From a virus: a stretch of DNA of 64,000 bases. A program made the position numbers and the translations under genes. The stretch covers positions 1-64,000 of the IMG/VR virus record IMGVR_UViG_3300047493_000037; one strand, 5' to 3'. Within the stretch, counting starts at the first letter, position 1; the number at the start of each line of letters is the position of its first letter. Below the pieces are notes generated by a model. It searched no databases and was not told the origin of the DNA. It saw nothing but the letters and a program-made list of their open reading frames with translations. Shown piece after piece: positions 1 through 8,253 of the stretch.

Positions 1-1
1 T

Positions 2-58
2 GCTCAATGGGTCCCAAAGAATCGTAAGTATGCAGGAGAAGATTGGGTGACATGGTAA
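2..58 (+). CDS. 3' end of an upstream gene (partial)
   Basis: An open frame enters from the left edge and stops at TAA 56-58 after 18 codons, ending in the residues EDWVTW. The start of the next gene (ATG at 52) lies inside its last codons, the tight overlap seen throughout this genome. Too little is visible to name a function. Confidence 0.45.
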   Translation, partial: AQWVPKNRKYAGEDWVTW

Positions 59-213
59 ACGTGGACACAGATATCGACCTTCAAAAAATGAGGTGGAACG
101 TGCTCATGCTTCTTGTGAAGCTAGATTTGTACCCTAGCATACCATTGGGTGATGGCATATGGCCAGCTAGCAAATATTCTATGCAGTATAAGGAATGGTA
201 TGCCGCGCGTTAA
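52..213 (+). CDS. hypothetical small protein, 53 aa
   Basis: The frame begins with ATG at 52, preceded by a purine-rich AGGAGA at 34-39, and overlaps the stop of the preceding gene. It encodes 53 residues with a hydrophobic centre (WNVLMLLVKLDLYP) and an aromatic C-terminus (YKEWYAAR). I do not recognise the family. The start of the next gene at 200 overlaps its last 14 bases, which suggests translational coupling. No membrane segment is long enough to be convincing. Confidence 0.45.
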   Translation: MVNVDTDIDLQKMRWNVLMLLVKLDLYPSIPLGDGIWPASKYSMQYKEWYAAR

Positions 214-331
214 TTATCTGTTTTATGGAAATCCAATAACTGAAACGGAGCAAGATTACAACGCTAGAATGCACTTGAAGCAACTATTGTCAAACTTAGG
301 TTTACGCCGACGTAACTATGATTTAACTTAG
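200..331 (+). CDS. hypothetical small protein, 43 aa, amber (TAG) stop
   Basis: ATG at 200 follows an AAGGA ribosome site at 190-194 and gives 43 residues, basic near the end (LGLRRRNY). A longer reading from GTG 149 is possible but lies inside the previous gene. Function unknown. The stop is TAG at 329-331, a rare stop in this window. No TAA or TGA follows in frame before the ATG of the next gene at 371, so readthrough would fuse the two proteins through a 13-codon linker. Confidence 0.45.
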   Translation: MPRVNYLFYGNPITETEQDYNARMHLKQLLSNLGLRRRNYDLT

Positions 332-370
332 GGGTGGGAGGGGCTTCAATGCTCTCAGGAAAGAACAAAG

Positions 371-601
371 ATGAAGATATCAAGGTATTCAAGACGCTTC
401 CACGATCCGTGGGGTAGCAAGCAAGGCAACCGCTGCGGAACGATAATCAAGTTTCAGTTTCAGGCTGGAAAGATTATGCTTGAGAAAGAAGAAGGTTCTG
501 TGCACGACGGCTACCACATAGACACAGTGAGCGTACTTGAGTCTACGCACAAGAAGTTTGTTCGCACCGGTAAGAACTCCTCGGAGAAGTTAAGAAGATG
601 A
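371..601 (+). CDS. hypothetical protein, 76 aa
   Basis: A basic 76-residue protein with no family I recognise. Its ATG follows an AGGAAAG purine stretch. It is in the same frame as the gene at 200-331, separated only by TAG. Its TGA (599-601) overlaps the ATG of the following gene in an ATGA arrangement, so the two are probably translated together. A competing ATG at 349 with a better ribosome site gives only 22 codons before a TAG. Confidence 0.5.
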   Translation: MKISRYSRRFHDPWGSKQGNRCGTIIKFQFQAGKIMLEKEEGSVHDGYHIDTVSVLESTHKKFVRTGKNSSEKLRR

Positions 602-795
602 AAAGCACAAAGTTTGGATCAGAGTATGCACTAAGAAGATTCTTAGCAAAACTAGGAGTTAAGTCCACCATCTGGGGCCTAGAGATGCAACTTAGAGACA
701 TGCACATTAAGTTGGCACAGAACTCTGGCATGCCCAATAACATCATCATGAACCCGCATGTCTACAATGAAATTGTAAAACACCTTAAGAAGTAA
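598..795 (+). CDS. hypothetical protein, 65 aa
   Basis: The start overlaps the stop of the previous gene (ATGA at 598-601). The product is a basic, probably helical 65-residue protein with no motif I can identify. Its last 11 bases overlap the end of a convergent minus-strand gene (785-910). It is the last plus-strand gene before the virion module begins at 1666. Confidence 0.55.
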   Translation: MKSTKFGSEYALRRFLAKLGVKSTIWGLEMQLRDMHIKLAQNSGMPNNIIMNPHVYNEIVKHLKK

Positions 796-910
796 CTCGA
801 TGAGTTTGCAGGATTATCATCAGGAAGTTTCTTAGCTCGATCTTGTGAAAGAGAGCTACTAGCTCGTGGTGGTCGCCGTTAACATCAATCTTATCGATGT
901 GGTTTTCCAT
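785..910 (-). CDS. hypothetical small protein, 41 aa
   Basis: On the minus strand an ATG at 910 is preceded by a well-placed AAAGGA (about 913-918, spacing 6-7), and an open frame of 41 codons runs to TAA at 785-787. The product starts with MENHIDKIDVNG and carries a short amphipathic region (ELVALFHKIELRNFL). No family is recognised. The ribosome site and codon pattern support a real gene, and the minus-strand genes at 1085-1584 lie upstream in the same direction. Confidence 0.5.
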   Translation of the reverse strand: MENHIDKIDVNGDHHELVALFHKIELRNFLMIILQTHRVTS

Positions 911-1084
911 AATGATTCCTTTGCTAAAGCTACTTTGCGCAGCTATACTTCTATCTTAGCAGGAATTTAAGCTAACTTGTTATTGTCCAAGGTCCAGTGA
1001 CGTGTACTACGTTTAACTTAATCATGAACATAAGTAGAGACCATCTTGCTTGATCTTGCTTTGCCTTATCTATTGGGCATGTAC

Positions 1085-1339
1085 TTATTTTTTGTCCCAT
1101 TTAAAATCCTTCCTAATGTCCTCTATCTCAACTTCATCATCTATTAAGTAGTGGTGGGTTAGAACATCTTGAGCCATCTTCAATCGCTGTTCCTGACTTG
1201 GAGGTATCGGGTTTAAAAACTCTGGTAAGCATATAGCACGAAACGGGCACTTCTCGCACCTCTTTGAGTTCATGCACTGCCCGTCAGTGGTGACTATCTC
1301 TTCTAATATGTTTTTGTCAGTGGTTGATAACGCCATCAA
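1085..1339 (-). CDS. small cysteine-motif protein, 84 aa (paralogue 1)
   Basis: An 84-residue protein with four cysteines spaced C-x5-C-x2-C-x5-C inside CMNSKRCEKCPFRAICL, probably a metal-binding (zinc or Fe-S) knuckle. The segment before it (ILEEIVTTDGQC) matches the next gene upstream (ILERIVDEDGSC), so the two are tandem paralogues. The start overlaps the stop of that gene (ATGATG at 1334-1339). A similar CxKCPxxxxCL motif occurs in the large terminase of this phage. The molecular role is not known. Confidence 0.6.
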   Translation of the reverse strand: MMALSTTDKNILEEIVTTDGQCMNSKRCEKCPFRAICLPEFLNPIPPSQEQRLKMAQDVLTHHYLIDDEVEIEDIRKDFKWDKK

Positions 1340-1584
1340 TCAGTCTCGATTGCGTTATTTAATGTGATATCTATCAATTTGTCTATTGCGGCTGTTTTAT
1401 ACTTAAGATCAGCTTCTTCTTCACTTAAACCATCTATACTTAGAGCTTCTACGCAGCTCATATATTTTCCATTATCAGACCTAACGAGTTGTCCTAATGG
1501 ACATTGAGCGCATATCGAAGGGGTTGCCCAAGTACATGAGCCATCTTCATCAACTATGCGCTCAAGAATTTTCACACCATTCAT
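1336..1584 (-). CDS. small cysteine-motif protein, 82 aa (paralogue 2)
   Basis: The protein has 82 residues. Cysteines fall at C-x7-C-x2-C with a fourth 15 residues later (in MSCVEAL), a likely small metal-binding fold. It shares the N-terminal ILExIVxxDGxC pattern and the CP motif with the following gene, so the pair arose by duplication. The acidic C-terminal half is probably helical. It is the first gene of a minus-strand operon that reads away from the virion module. Function unknown. Confidence 0.6.
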   Translation of the reverse strand: MNGVKILERIVDEDGSCTWATPSICAQCPLGQLVRSDNGKYMSCVEALSIDGLSEEEADLKYKTAAIDKLIDITLNNAIETD

Positions 1585-1606
1585 TGAATCAGGTTCCCCA
1601 TACTAG

Positions 1607-1612
1607 ATTGTA
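1607..1612 (-). promoter_or_regulatory. putative -10 box (TACAAT) for the minus-strand small-gene operon
   Basis: The minus strand reads TACAAT 22 bases upstream of the ATG at 1584, within the divergent gap 1585-1665. No clear -35 box is visible. It pairs with a plus-strand TATAAT at 1642. Confidence 0.35.
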
Positions 1613-1641
1613 CTAGGGCGATAGTTAGATGGTTGAGATGG

Positions 1642-1647
1642 TATAAT
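1642..1647 (+). promoter_or_regulatory. -10 box (TATAAT) at the head of the virion module
   Basis: TATAAT preceded by GG lies 18 bases before the GTG start at 1666, with an AGGAG ribosome site between them. No TTGACA-like -35 box is evident. It is one of the leadered promoters of the recurring TATAAT class. Confidence 0.55.
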
Positions 1648-1665
1648 TGAGTTTAGGAGTGACTT

Positions 1666-2472
1666 GTGGCCGAAGATAAACCAACAGCTATATATCCATC
1701 TTACCCAACTAGTTCACCTAGTGAGATGCCTATGTACAACCCTGATCCAAGCATCAGAGGTTCGTCATTCGATGATTTGCTTAAGAATCGCGGAGTGAGA
1801 ATGACTCACGAGAAAGCAACTCCTTGCCCAAACATCTTGACGCTTGACAGCAATGCGCACGAGCCTCAATGCACCTTCTGCGATAACAATGGTTTTCAAC
1901 ATTACGGCGCCAAAGATATATGGGGCACTTTCACAGGCAACTCTATACAGAAGACCTTTGAAGCTCACGGCGTGTGGGAAATTGGTACTGCAGTTGTAAC
2001 TCTACCCACTGAATATCCTGATGGCACTGAGGCAGACTTCAATGCTTTTGACAGGTTGACTCTTCCAGATTTTACCGTGAGACTATGGGAACTAAAAGAG
2101 TATGAGCCAAGACCTGGTAATGTTCAGCAACTTAGATATCCTATAGAAAAAGTTGATAGAGTGAGCTCAATCCTTCAATCGGGTCAAGTAGAAAAAATCT
2201 ACACCCAAGGAGTTGAATTCAATATTGTTAACGGCAACATTGTTTGGGTCGACGGGATGCAGCCAAGTTATGACCCCTTAACAGGTCATGGAGAAGTCCT
2301 TACTTGGTCATTTTATGCCCACCCTGTATATTTAGTTGTTCAAACTCTTCGTGAACTTAGAATTACGCAAGAGCTAGTAGCTGGACAGAAGGTAGCAAGA
2401 CGTTTACCTCAACAAGTTCTAGTGAGAAGAGATTTCTTGCCTACGGCGGCTGAAACCTTAGTTAAACCATAA
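1666..2472 (+). CDS. putative head-tail connector / head-closure protein
   Basis: The 268-residue protein has a proline-rich N-terminus, then a putative zinc site (C54, C69-x2-C72 with a following glycine). Its C-terminal half has the pattern common in phage connector proteins: a 'RYPIEKVDRVSSI' strand, a 'GVEFNIVNGNIVW' strand and a hydrophobic 'AHPVYLVVQTLRELR' segment. I infer a structural role at the neck, consistent with its place ahead of the tail-terminator and sheath genes. The GTG start has a good AGGAG site. A different virion role cannot be excluded. Confidence 0.55.
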   Translation: MAEDKPTAIYPSYPTSSPSEMPMYNPDPSIRGSSFDDLLKNRGVRMTHEKATPCPNILTLDSNAHEPQCTFCDNNGFQHYGAKDIWGTFTGNSIQKTFEAHGVWEIGTAVVTLPTEYPDGTEADFNAFDRLTLPDFTVRLWELKEYEPRPGNVQQLRYPIEKVDRVSSILQSGQVEKIYTQGVEFNIVNGNIVWVDGMQPSYDPLTGHGEVLTWSFYAHPVYLVVQTLRELRITQELVAGQKVARRLPQQVLVRRDFLPTAAETLVKP

Positions 2473-2492
2473 TGTTAACTCTCAACTTAAGT

Positions 2493-2498
2493 TATAAT
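2493..2498 (+). promoter_or_regulatory. -10 box (TATAAT) upstream of the Nudix gene
   Basis: TATAAT lies 26 bases before the ATG at 2525, with an AGGAG site between. Upstream is TTAACT with a 12-base spacer, the same arrangement as the sheath-gene promoter at 5980. Confidence 0.5.
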
Positions 2499-2524
2499 GA
2501 GACAGTTAACAGGAGTATAGAGTA

Positions 2525-4066
2525 ATGCCCGCTGCAGTAAGTCGCAGACAATATCGCATGATGATGGCGATCGTTCACGGCAACGTGAAAGATGGTCCGC
2601 GCGGTCGTCCTCCAAAGAGTGTTGCTGCCAAGTATACCGATCCTGGCAAGGACGCACCGGATTCCAAAGACAAAGACACTGGCGGAACTTGGGGCGAGAA
2701 GCACCATAAGAAAGCCAAAGAAAAATCCAAAGAAGATCGCATTGCTAGAAAGAAGTCTAAGAAGGACCTTAAGAAGTCTTTTGAAGAGTATCTGGAGAAA
2801 AAGCATAAGAATAGTAATTGTGCAGCTGTTCTAGTGATGGATCAACATAACCGCATTCTTCTTGGGACCCATAACAAAGGCGGTCTAGCTTTTCCTGGTG
2901 GTCATTGCCATGAAGATGAAGCATTTGAGTTAGCGGCTGTAAGAGAAGCTGCAGAAGAGACTGGTTGCCCAGTAAGAATTAGCACTGAAATTTTTAGAGG
3001 TAAGACTAACGGAAATAACACTGTTGTTTATCTTGGTGAAATTGTAAGTGGAAAACCAAAGAACACTAAAAGTGATAGCGGCAAAGAATCCATGACCGAT
3101 TGGAAGTGGCATGAGATTGATGAGCTCCCATGGAGCGATCTACGTGCCTGCTGCAAGAAGCCAATTGAATCTTTTATCGGCACTCGTTTTGGTAAGTCCC
3201 TTAAGGGAATGGTTGCTCTTGAAAAGTTAGAGAAGAACATTATCCGTCAAAAGGCTGATGCTGTATTTGAAGTGACACACGGTGATGCCCTAAGACTTGT
3301 TGGCAATGGCATGTTTAGAACCCTCAGGAAAGTAGTTGAGGGGATGCAAGATGAAGAATTTAAAGATGTTCACATTGATACATACGTAATGAGCATCAGA
3401 AAGCATATGAGCGACGTTTATTCTGGCAGGGTAAATGACGGACATAAGACTATCTATCAATTCACTAATAAAAGTTTACCTGAACTCACTGCTGCACTCA
3501 TGAGCGTATTCGAATGGTATCTTCCAGAAGACGAGAAAGAGCTAAACATGCTCGATGACTCATCTCTGGATGATGATGCCGTTCATGGTGGATTGCATCA
3601 CCTGATTGAAGAATATAAGCGTCACAACATTGGTGACATCTACGAAGAGATGGAATCTATTCGTGAAACTATGCGCAACGGTGTTGCGGTAGATTTGCAG
3701 CAAATTGAAGCTAGAATAATGAGCTTATTTGATAAGCTAGAAGAAGCTGTTCATGACGTTGTTGGCAAGCATAATCAACTTGCGCAAGCGGTTGGAAAAG
3801 ACATGGACGAGCTTGAAGCAAAACTAAGAGAACTTCAAAGTAAGATTAATGATCCCGCGCCAACTCCTCAAACGGTAGAAGCTTACTCTGCCAATCCTGC
3901 AAATAAAGATAAGGTTCACGACGAGTATTACTCCTACCTTTCTAAGCCAAAGATTGAAATTTCACCTAACGGAAAAATTACTATTAGTTTTGCTCAAGAT
4001 TGGCAAGGCGAAGAGAAAGATAACTTTTTGCGTGACATGCGAGTAAGGGTGCTTAGTAAAAAATAA
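2525..4066 (+). CDS. Nudix hydrolase domain within a larger putative virion protein
   Basis: A 513-residue multidomain protein. Residues 1-20 (MPAAVSRRQYRMMMAIVHGN) resemble a short motif common at the ends of phage head proteins. Residues 30-95 are very lysine-rich. Residues about 98-215 form a Nudix domain with a complete Nudix box (G126-x5-E132-x7-R140-E141-x2-E144-E145-x-G147), so hydrolysis of a nucleoside diphosphate-linked substrate is plausible. The rest is acidic and helical with coiled-coil character (about 380-450) and a short beta-rich end. The surrounding genes are neck and tail genes, so the protein may be a virion component or an enzyme carried in the operon. The substrate cannot be read from sequence. 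Confidence 0.75.
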   Translation: MPAAVSRRQYRMMMAIVHGNVKDGPRGRPPKSVAAKYTDPGKDAPDSKDKDTGGTWGEKHHKKAKEKSKEDRIARKKSKKDLKKSFEEYLEKKHKNSNCAAVLVMDQHNRILLGTHNKGGLAFPGGHCHEDEAFELAAVREAAEETGCPVRISTEIFRGKTNGNNTVVYLGEIVSGKPKNTKSDSGKESMTDWKWHEIDELPWSDLRACCKKPIESFIGTRFGKSLKGMVALEKLEKNIIRQKADAVFEVTHGDALRLVGNGMFRTLRKVVEGMQDEEFKDVHIDTYVMSIRKHMSDVYSGRVNDGHKTIYQFTNKSLPELTAALMSVFEWYLPEDEKELNMLDDSSLDDDAVHGGLHHLIEEYKRHNIGDIYEEMESIRETMRNGVAVDLQQIEARIMSLFDKLEEAVHDVVGKHNQLAQAVGKDMDELEAKLRELQSKINDPAPTPQTVEAYSANPANKDKVHDEYYSYLSKPKIEISPNGKITISFAQDWQGEEKDNFLRDMRVRVLSKK

Positions 4067-4106
4067 TGCAATGTGCATTTGAAAACTGCAGTAAGGGAAA
4101 CCGCTA

Positions 4107-4748
4107 ATGGCTAACATTTTTTTTGAGCTTGAGAAGTTGAGAGCAATCCTTAGAAATAAGGGTCTTGACGCAAGAGCTATAGAAACCATAGTGAATAACG
4201 CCAGTAGAGAAATTTACAGCGTATTTGAAGAGCAAGGTGAATCTGCAATGGAACTAGCTATTGAAGCTGGTATTGCACAAAGATCTCCGGAATTCATTAA
4301 TGAGCTAAGACTTGATGCGGTTAACATGAGTCTTACAACTGACTCTGGTAACCTAGAGTTCACAGATCCTCCTTACCCCATGTTGAACAGATTACTTCAA
4401 AATGCTCAACCTATGAAAGATGGGTCGGGTGTTTATAAGGTTATCCCTATTGGCTCTTCAGGGAATGATAGACCAAAAGTGTCTACTAATATTTATGATG
4501 CTGCAAAGCAAGTTAATGCAGAACGTATTGAAAACGCTAAGAGACAATATCAGTCTATCTCTCCAACAGGTAAAAGAGCAGTTCAGTTTAGGACTGCAAC
4601 AAGCAAACAAGATCCTAATCAAGCGTGGGTAAGACCAGCTAGAACTAAAGATTTCTCTGAAGATGTTGGAACAATCAATAGAGAGCTGGCTGCCTCAATA
4701 GAGTCAAAAATAAAAGACATAATTAGGTCTTACGAGGAGAGTTTTTAA
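4107..4748 (+). CDS. putative neck / head-tail joining protein
   Basis: The protein has 213 residues, with a helical N-terminus, a conserved-looking centre (ELRLDAVNMSLTTDSGNLEFTD) and a C-terminal helix (INRELAASIESKIKDIIRSYEESF). The length and position between the connector gene and the tail-terminator candidate suggest the minor head-tail component slot (HK97 gp10-like). The assignment rests on gene order and overall character. The start follows AAGGG at about 4093. A small HNH gene begins directly after its TAA. Confidence 0.5.
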   Translation: MANIFFELEKLRAILRNKGLDARAIETIVNNASREIYSVFEEQGESAMELAIEAGIAQRSPEFINELRLDAVNMSLTTDSGNLEFTDPPYPMLNRLLQNAQPMKDGSGVYKVIPIGSSGNDRPKVSTNIYDAAKQVNAERIENAKRQYQSISPTGKRAVQFRTATSKQDPNQAWVRPARTKDFSEDVGTINRELAASIESKIKDIIRSYEESF

Positions 4749-4952
4749 GTGGATTTAGAGTACAAGGAGCATAGACGACTTTTACAAATTTCTTGGCGTG
4801 CTAAAAATAAGCAGCACATAGATCACATTGTTCCACTAGCTAGTTTTAACTTAGAAGACTATGAACAACTTAAAAAGGCTTGTCATTATACCAATCTTCA
4901 ACCTCTATGGGCTAAAGACAACATGGCTAAAAAGGACAAAATATGTTTGTAA
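4749..4952 (+). CDS. HNH endonuclease C-terminal fragment, 67 aa
   Basis: The 67-residue protein begins with GTG immediately after the upstream stop. It carries the end of an HNH fold: [11 protein letters not shown], then [20 protein letters not shown], typical of phage homing-type HNH nucleases. The N-terminal part that normally carries substrate-binding or zinc-binding segments is absent. It could be a minimal nuclease or the remnant of a longer mobile gene inserted between two neck genes. It overlaps the start of the next gene by 10 bases. Confidence 0.75.
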   Translation: MDLEYKEHRRLLQISWRAKNKQHIDHIVPLASFNLEDYEQLKKACHYTNLQPLWAKDNMAKKDKICL

Positions 4953-5701
4953 TGCCGGAGTTGGTAATAAGAAGGTTAATTGATTTTGGCATTAAGGAGT
5001 TAAGGACTGATAGAGTTGCATTTGATGACTTATTTGCTCAAATGTTAGATACAGAGCTCAACCCTGATTTCGGTCCGCAATATGTTGAACAGATATGGCA
5101 ATGGTTTACAACAACGAAAATACCTGTAGTTCAAGCATGGTCATTTAATGCTCAAAAAATACCCTGTATTTCTTGTCACCTTGCGAATGAAACAGAAGAT
5201 GAATCTAAGGCTGCAATGGAAGACTTAGTTGGTATAGGTCAAAACTCTGTTGTTGGAACTGGTGTCTTTACGGTGATGGTAGATATTGGCATACATGTTG
5301 CTAGAGGCGGAGACCATGTTCTCTGGCTATACTACATCACATCTTACATTCTGTTTAAGTATAAGCCACTTGCCGAAAAATGGGGTCTAAAACTTCAAAC
5401 TTATAGTGCCTCTGACTATGCAAAAGATGCAGATAAAGCAGCTAACAACTTGTGGACTAGGTGGGTAAGATTTAGATGCACCACTGAAAACTTCTGGGCA
5501 GCTGAACCACTCAAAGAGATTGACTATGTTAACACTGATCCATCTATAGGAAACCCAGTTTCTTGTGACATATCTACCAGCCTAGACGTCGATCCTAACT
5601 TAGTTGATAGAACAGCTAATAAGGGCATAATTGCTCGACCAGTTGAAGAAGATTGTGAAGAGTACGACACGTTCATTGACCCAGATGACATCGTTATTTA
5701 A
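4943..5701 (+). CDS. putative tail terminator / neck protein
   Basis: The protein has 252 residues and a central alpha/beta core. A beta-rich segment ([20 protein letters not shown]) is followed by a long hydrophobic helix ([15 protein letters not shown]) and '[12 protein letters not shown]'. This layout and the position just ahead of the sheath gene fit a tail terminator or tail-completion protein that caps the tube at the neck. Two ATGs are possible (4943 and 4952). The first overlaps the HNH stop. The last 40 residues are acidic. The call is by context and fold character. Confidence 0.5.
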   Translation: MFVMPELVIRRLIDFGIKELRTDRVAFDDLFAQMLDTELNPDFGPQYVEQIWQWFTTTKIPVVQAWSFNAQKIPCISCHLANETEDESKAAMEDLVGIGQNSVVGTGVFTVMVDIGIHVARGGDHVLWLYYITSYILFKYKPLAEKWGLKLQTYSASDYAKDADKAANNLWTRWVRFRCTTENFWAAEPLKEIDYVNTDPSIGNPVSCDISTSLDVDPNLVDRTANKGIIARPVEEDCEEYDTFIDPDDIVI

Positions 5702-5736
5702 GCGCTCAAGTGAGATATATTAAAGAAGGAGCAATT

Positions 5737-5961
5737 ATGGCCAATATGGTTAAAAAGACAGAAGCAGTTCATGTGCCACCAGCAACTCAACCTGTGAAAG
5801 TTGATTTCGATGCTTGGTGGGCTATGAATGAGAAAAAGATTCCTGTGCAACACAAGAAGGAAATCATTCTTGCTGACTTTCGCGCTAGAGGGTTATCTAT
5901 GAAAGAAACGCTCCAAGCTTACAACGACGGACTCAAGAAGTACGGCGTAAAACTGAAGTAA
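5737..5961 (+). CDS. hypothetical protein, 74 aa
   Basis: The start is set at ATG 5737, which follows AAGAAGGAG at about 5723-5731, instead of an upstream ATG at 5710. The 74-residue product has a disordered N-terminus (KKTEAVHVPPATQPVKV) and a helical C-terminal half (ADFRARGLSMKETLQAYNDGLKKYG). It sits just upstream of the sheath promoter. I do not recognise the family. Confidence 0.55.
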   Translation: MANMVKKTEAVHVPPATQPVKVDFDAWWAMNEKKIPVQHKKEIILADFRARGLSMKETLQAYNDGLKKYGVKLK

Positions 5962-5979
5962 TTAACTATAGCGACATGT

Positions 5980-5985
5980 TATAAT
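5980..5985 (+). promoter_or_regulatory. -10 box (TATAAT) for the sheath gene
   Basis: TATAAT lies 33 bases before the sheath ATG and is followed by a TAGGAG ribosome site. TTAACT stands 12 bases upstream of the box, as at 2493. Confidence 0.55.
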
Positions 5986-6018
5986 TAGTTTTGACTTAAC
6001 TGACTTAGGAGATTTGCT

Positions 6019-8232
6019 ATGGCAATCAACGTAACATTTAACGGAGCTACAATTTACAAGCCAGGTGGCTACTCTGAGGAACTCATCGACCTCGGTGGCG
6101 GTTTTCCTGTAGGACCAACTGGTTTGGTTGCCATCTTTGGCGAAGCCGCAGCAGGTCCTCCTGGATCGCAAGTTCCTGATCTCTCTGCGAACGTGTTTTC
6201 GCCAGATCAACTTCCAGCTATTCAGTCTCTTTATGGTTCAGGTCCAATTGTAGACGCATGTAACTTCTTGTTTGCCCCAGGCGCTGACGGCGCAATTCCA
6301 GGCGGTGCACAGCAGGTTTATATCTATAAGACAAATGCAAGTGTGCAAGCAACTGCTGCGCTCTCTAATTCTTATGGTTCTCTTCTTGCGAATGTTTATG
6401 GATCTGGCGGAAATCAAATCACATATCAGGATGTAACAGCTCCAGCAATGCCTGCTACAACGTCTTCAACTGCTCCATTTAATCTCACCGGCGCAGCACA
6501 AAGCGGAGACACGATGGTGTTGAGAATTCAAGGTGCAGTAAGCACTCTTGACAACACCTTCACAATGCCTGTTTCTACGATTACTAGAGCCGAATTCCAA
6601 ACTGCGCTAAACACTTCTGGAAATTGGTCAAATGGTCTTCCTGCTAACATGACATTTACTGTTACTGGCACCTCTGATGCTGCAGCAAGTCTAACGATTG
6701 CTCAAGGTCTTGGAACCAATGCGCAGCGCAATGGGTACGGTATGAACTTCCAATTGGTAAGTGGAACTCTACTTGCAGCAATTAATATTGCTCCAGGTTT
6801 GTACACTTCTGAAAGTGAAGACATGGCTGTTATCACCATCAAGAACAATGCTACTCTTATCACTGAGTCTGGCACTGTCGGTGGAAACATTGTTCTTCAA
6901 CTTGGAAGAAACGGTGGTGTTGCTCCTGCAGTGACAATCACTGCTACTCAGATGTTTTTGATCAATAACTCTGTTCATGAGTATACAATAACCTTGGCGG
7001 ATTTCCCATCCTTGTATACACTTGTTCAGTACATTAACAACACAACCGGTGGAAACTGGTTTGCACAATTGAGCAGCACGCTTGTTGGCCAACTACCTCC
7101 CAGTGTTCTTGATGAAGTAACTAATCTTGGCGCAAATGGTTCTAGCACGATCTTGCCAGCACAGATTAAAGATGATGCTTACGAAACTCAGCAATTCTTT
7201 GCTCAGTCTGCAAGCGTATCTCTAGTTCAAACTACTGGTGAAGGTGTTGTTGGTCTTCCAGATCCACAGGGTCCTACCTATCTAACTGGTGGTGCTTTGG
7301 GCGGAACGTCTTCTGCTGATATTGTTAACGCGCTCACTGCCTTCCAGGCAATCCGTGTTAACTCGGTCGTTCCTTTGTTTTCTAGAGATGCATCGGCTGA
7401 TATCATCGACGGACTCACCGATCCTAGTTCTACTTACACCATCGACGCTATTCACCAAGCTGTTAAGACTCATCTCAGTTTGATGGCTACGACAAAAGAA
7501 AAGTCTGAACGTCAAGGATATCTATCTTTGAAGGACACGTATTTGAACTGCAAACTTGAAAGTCAGAATATGGCTGATGCTCGCATCCAGCTCAATATTC
7601 AGGACATTCGCCAGGTTAACTCTGCTGGAGTAATTCAGTGGTTCTTGCCTTGGGCTGGTTCTTGCCTAGTTGCAGGCGCACGCGGCGGTTCACCAGTTGG
7701 TCTGCCAATGACGTTCAAGTATTTCAACATGTCTGGCATTCGTCAAACGGCTCAACCTATGACAACTCCAGAGGCACAGATTGTTCAGGACTTCAACCCT
7801 GGAACTCAGTACGACGACGCGATCATGAATGGCATAACCTTCTGGGAAAAGCCACAAACTGGTGGTTTCCGTCTTGTAGTCGACAATACGACTTATGGCG
7901 CTGATGCAAACTGGGTTTATAACCGTGCCAATGTTCTATATGCCGCTGACGTTCTTGCTTTTGACTTCCGTAGTCAACTTGAGAATATTTTTGTCGGTAT
8001 TAAGAACACTATCTCTGCAGCCTCTGTTAAGTCTACATGCGACAGCATCTTGACTGGTTACTTGGCTCAAGGTATTACGGTATCTACAAGCGATGCCCCT
8101 AACGGATATAAGCAACTAGTTGTTCAGATCGTTGGTAATACGATCAACATCTCAGTTGTTGTAAAGCTTGTCGAAGGTATTGACTTCGTGTTGGCAACGA
8201 TCACGCTTCAAAGAGCGTCTTCTAGCGCCTAA
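6019..8232 (+). CDS. contractile tail sheath protein
   Basis: A 737-residue protein with the N-terminus typical of myovirus sheaths: a first strand with IYKPGGYSE, then GGFPVGPTGLVAIFGEA, then a Y-x-SGPIVDACN segment. The middle (about 110-390) is a serine/threonine-rich, variable beta insertion that probably faces outward. The C-terminal part ('YFNMSGIRQTAQ', 'NGITFWEKPQTGGFRLVVDNTTYG', 'LENIFVGIKNT') matches the conserved sheath core that locks onto the tube. Sheath subunits form the outer tail layer that contracts at infection. The gene has its own promoter and a strong terminator follows, so it forms a single-gene unit suited to high expression. Confidence 0.93.
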   Translation: MAINVTFNGATIYKPGGYSEELIDLGGGFPVGPTGLVAIFGEAAAGPPGSQVPDLSANVFSPDQLPAIQSLYGSGPIVDACNFLFAPGADGAIPGGAQQVYIYKTNASVQATAALSNSYGSLLANVYGSGGNQITYQDVTAPAMPATTSSTAPFNLTGAAQSGDTMVLRIQGAVSTLDNTFTMPVSTITRAEFQTALNTSGNWSNGLPANMTFTVTGTSDAAASLTIAQGLGTNAQRNGYGMNFQLVSGTLLAAINIAPGLYTSESEDMAVITIKNNATLITESGTVGGNIVLQLGRNGGVAPAVTITATQMFLINNSVHEYTITLADFPSLYTLVQYINNTTGGNWFAQLSSTLVGQLPPSVLDEVTNLGANGSSTILPAQIKDDAYETQQFFAQSASVSLVQTTGEGVVGLPDPQGPTYLTGGALGGTSSADIVNALTAFQAIRVNSVVPLFSRDASADIIDGLTDPSSTYTIDAIHQAVKTHLSLMATTKEKSERQGYLSLKDTYLNCKLESQNMADARIQLNIQDIRQVNSAGVIQWFLPWAGSCLVAGARGGSPVGLPMTFKYFNMSGIRQTAQPMTTPEAQIVQDFNPGTQYDDAIMNGITFWEKPQTGGFRLVVDNTTYGADANWVYNRANVLYAADVLAFDFRSQLENIFVGIKNTISAASVKSTCDSILTGYLAQGITVSTSDAPNGYKQLVVQIVGNTINISVVVKLVEGIDFVLATITLQRASSSA

Positions 8233-8253
8233 TAATTAAGCGAACTAATATAG

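Noticed and set aside
349-417. A 22-codon ORF with a better ribosome site (GGGAGGGG) than the gene at 371
   Set aside because: It stops at TAG after 22 codons and gives no plausible protein even if read through (TGA 21 codons later). The site may be fortuitous or serve the overlapping frame.
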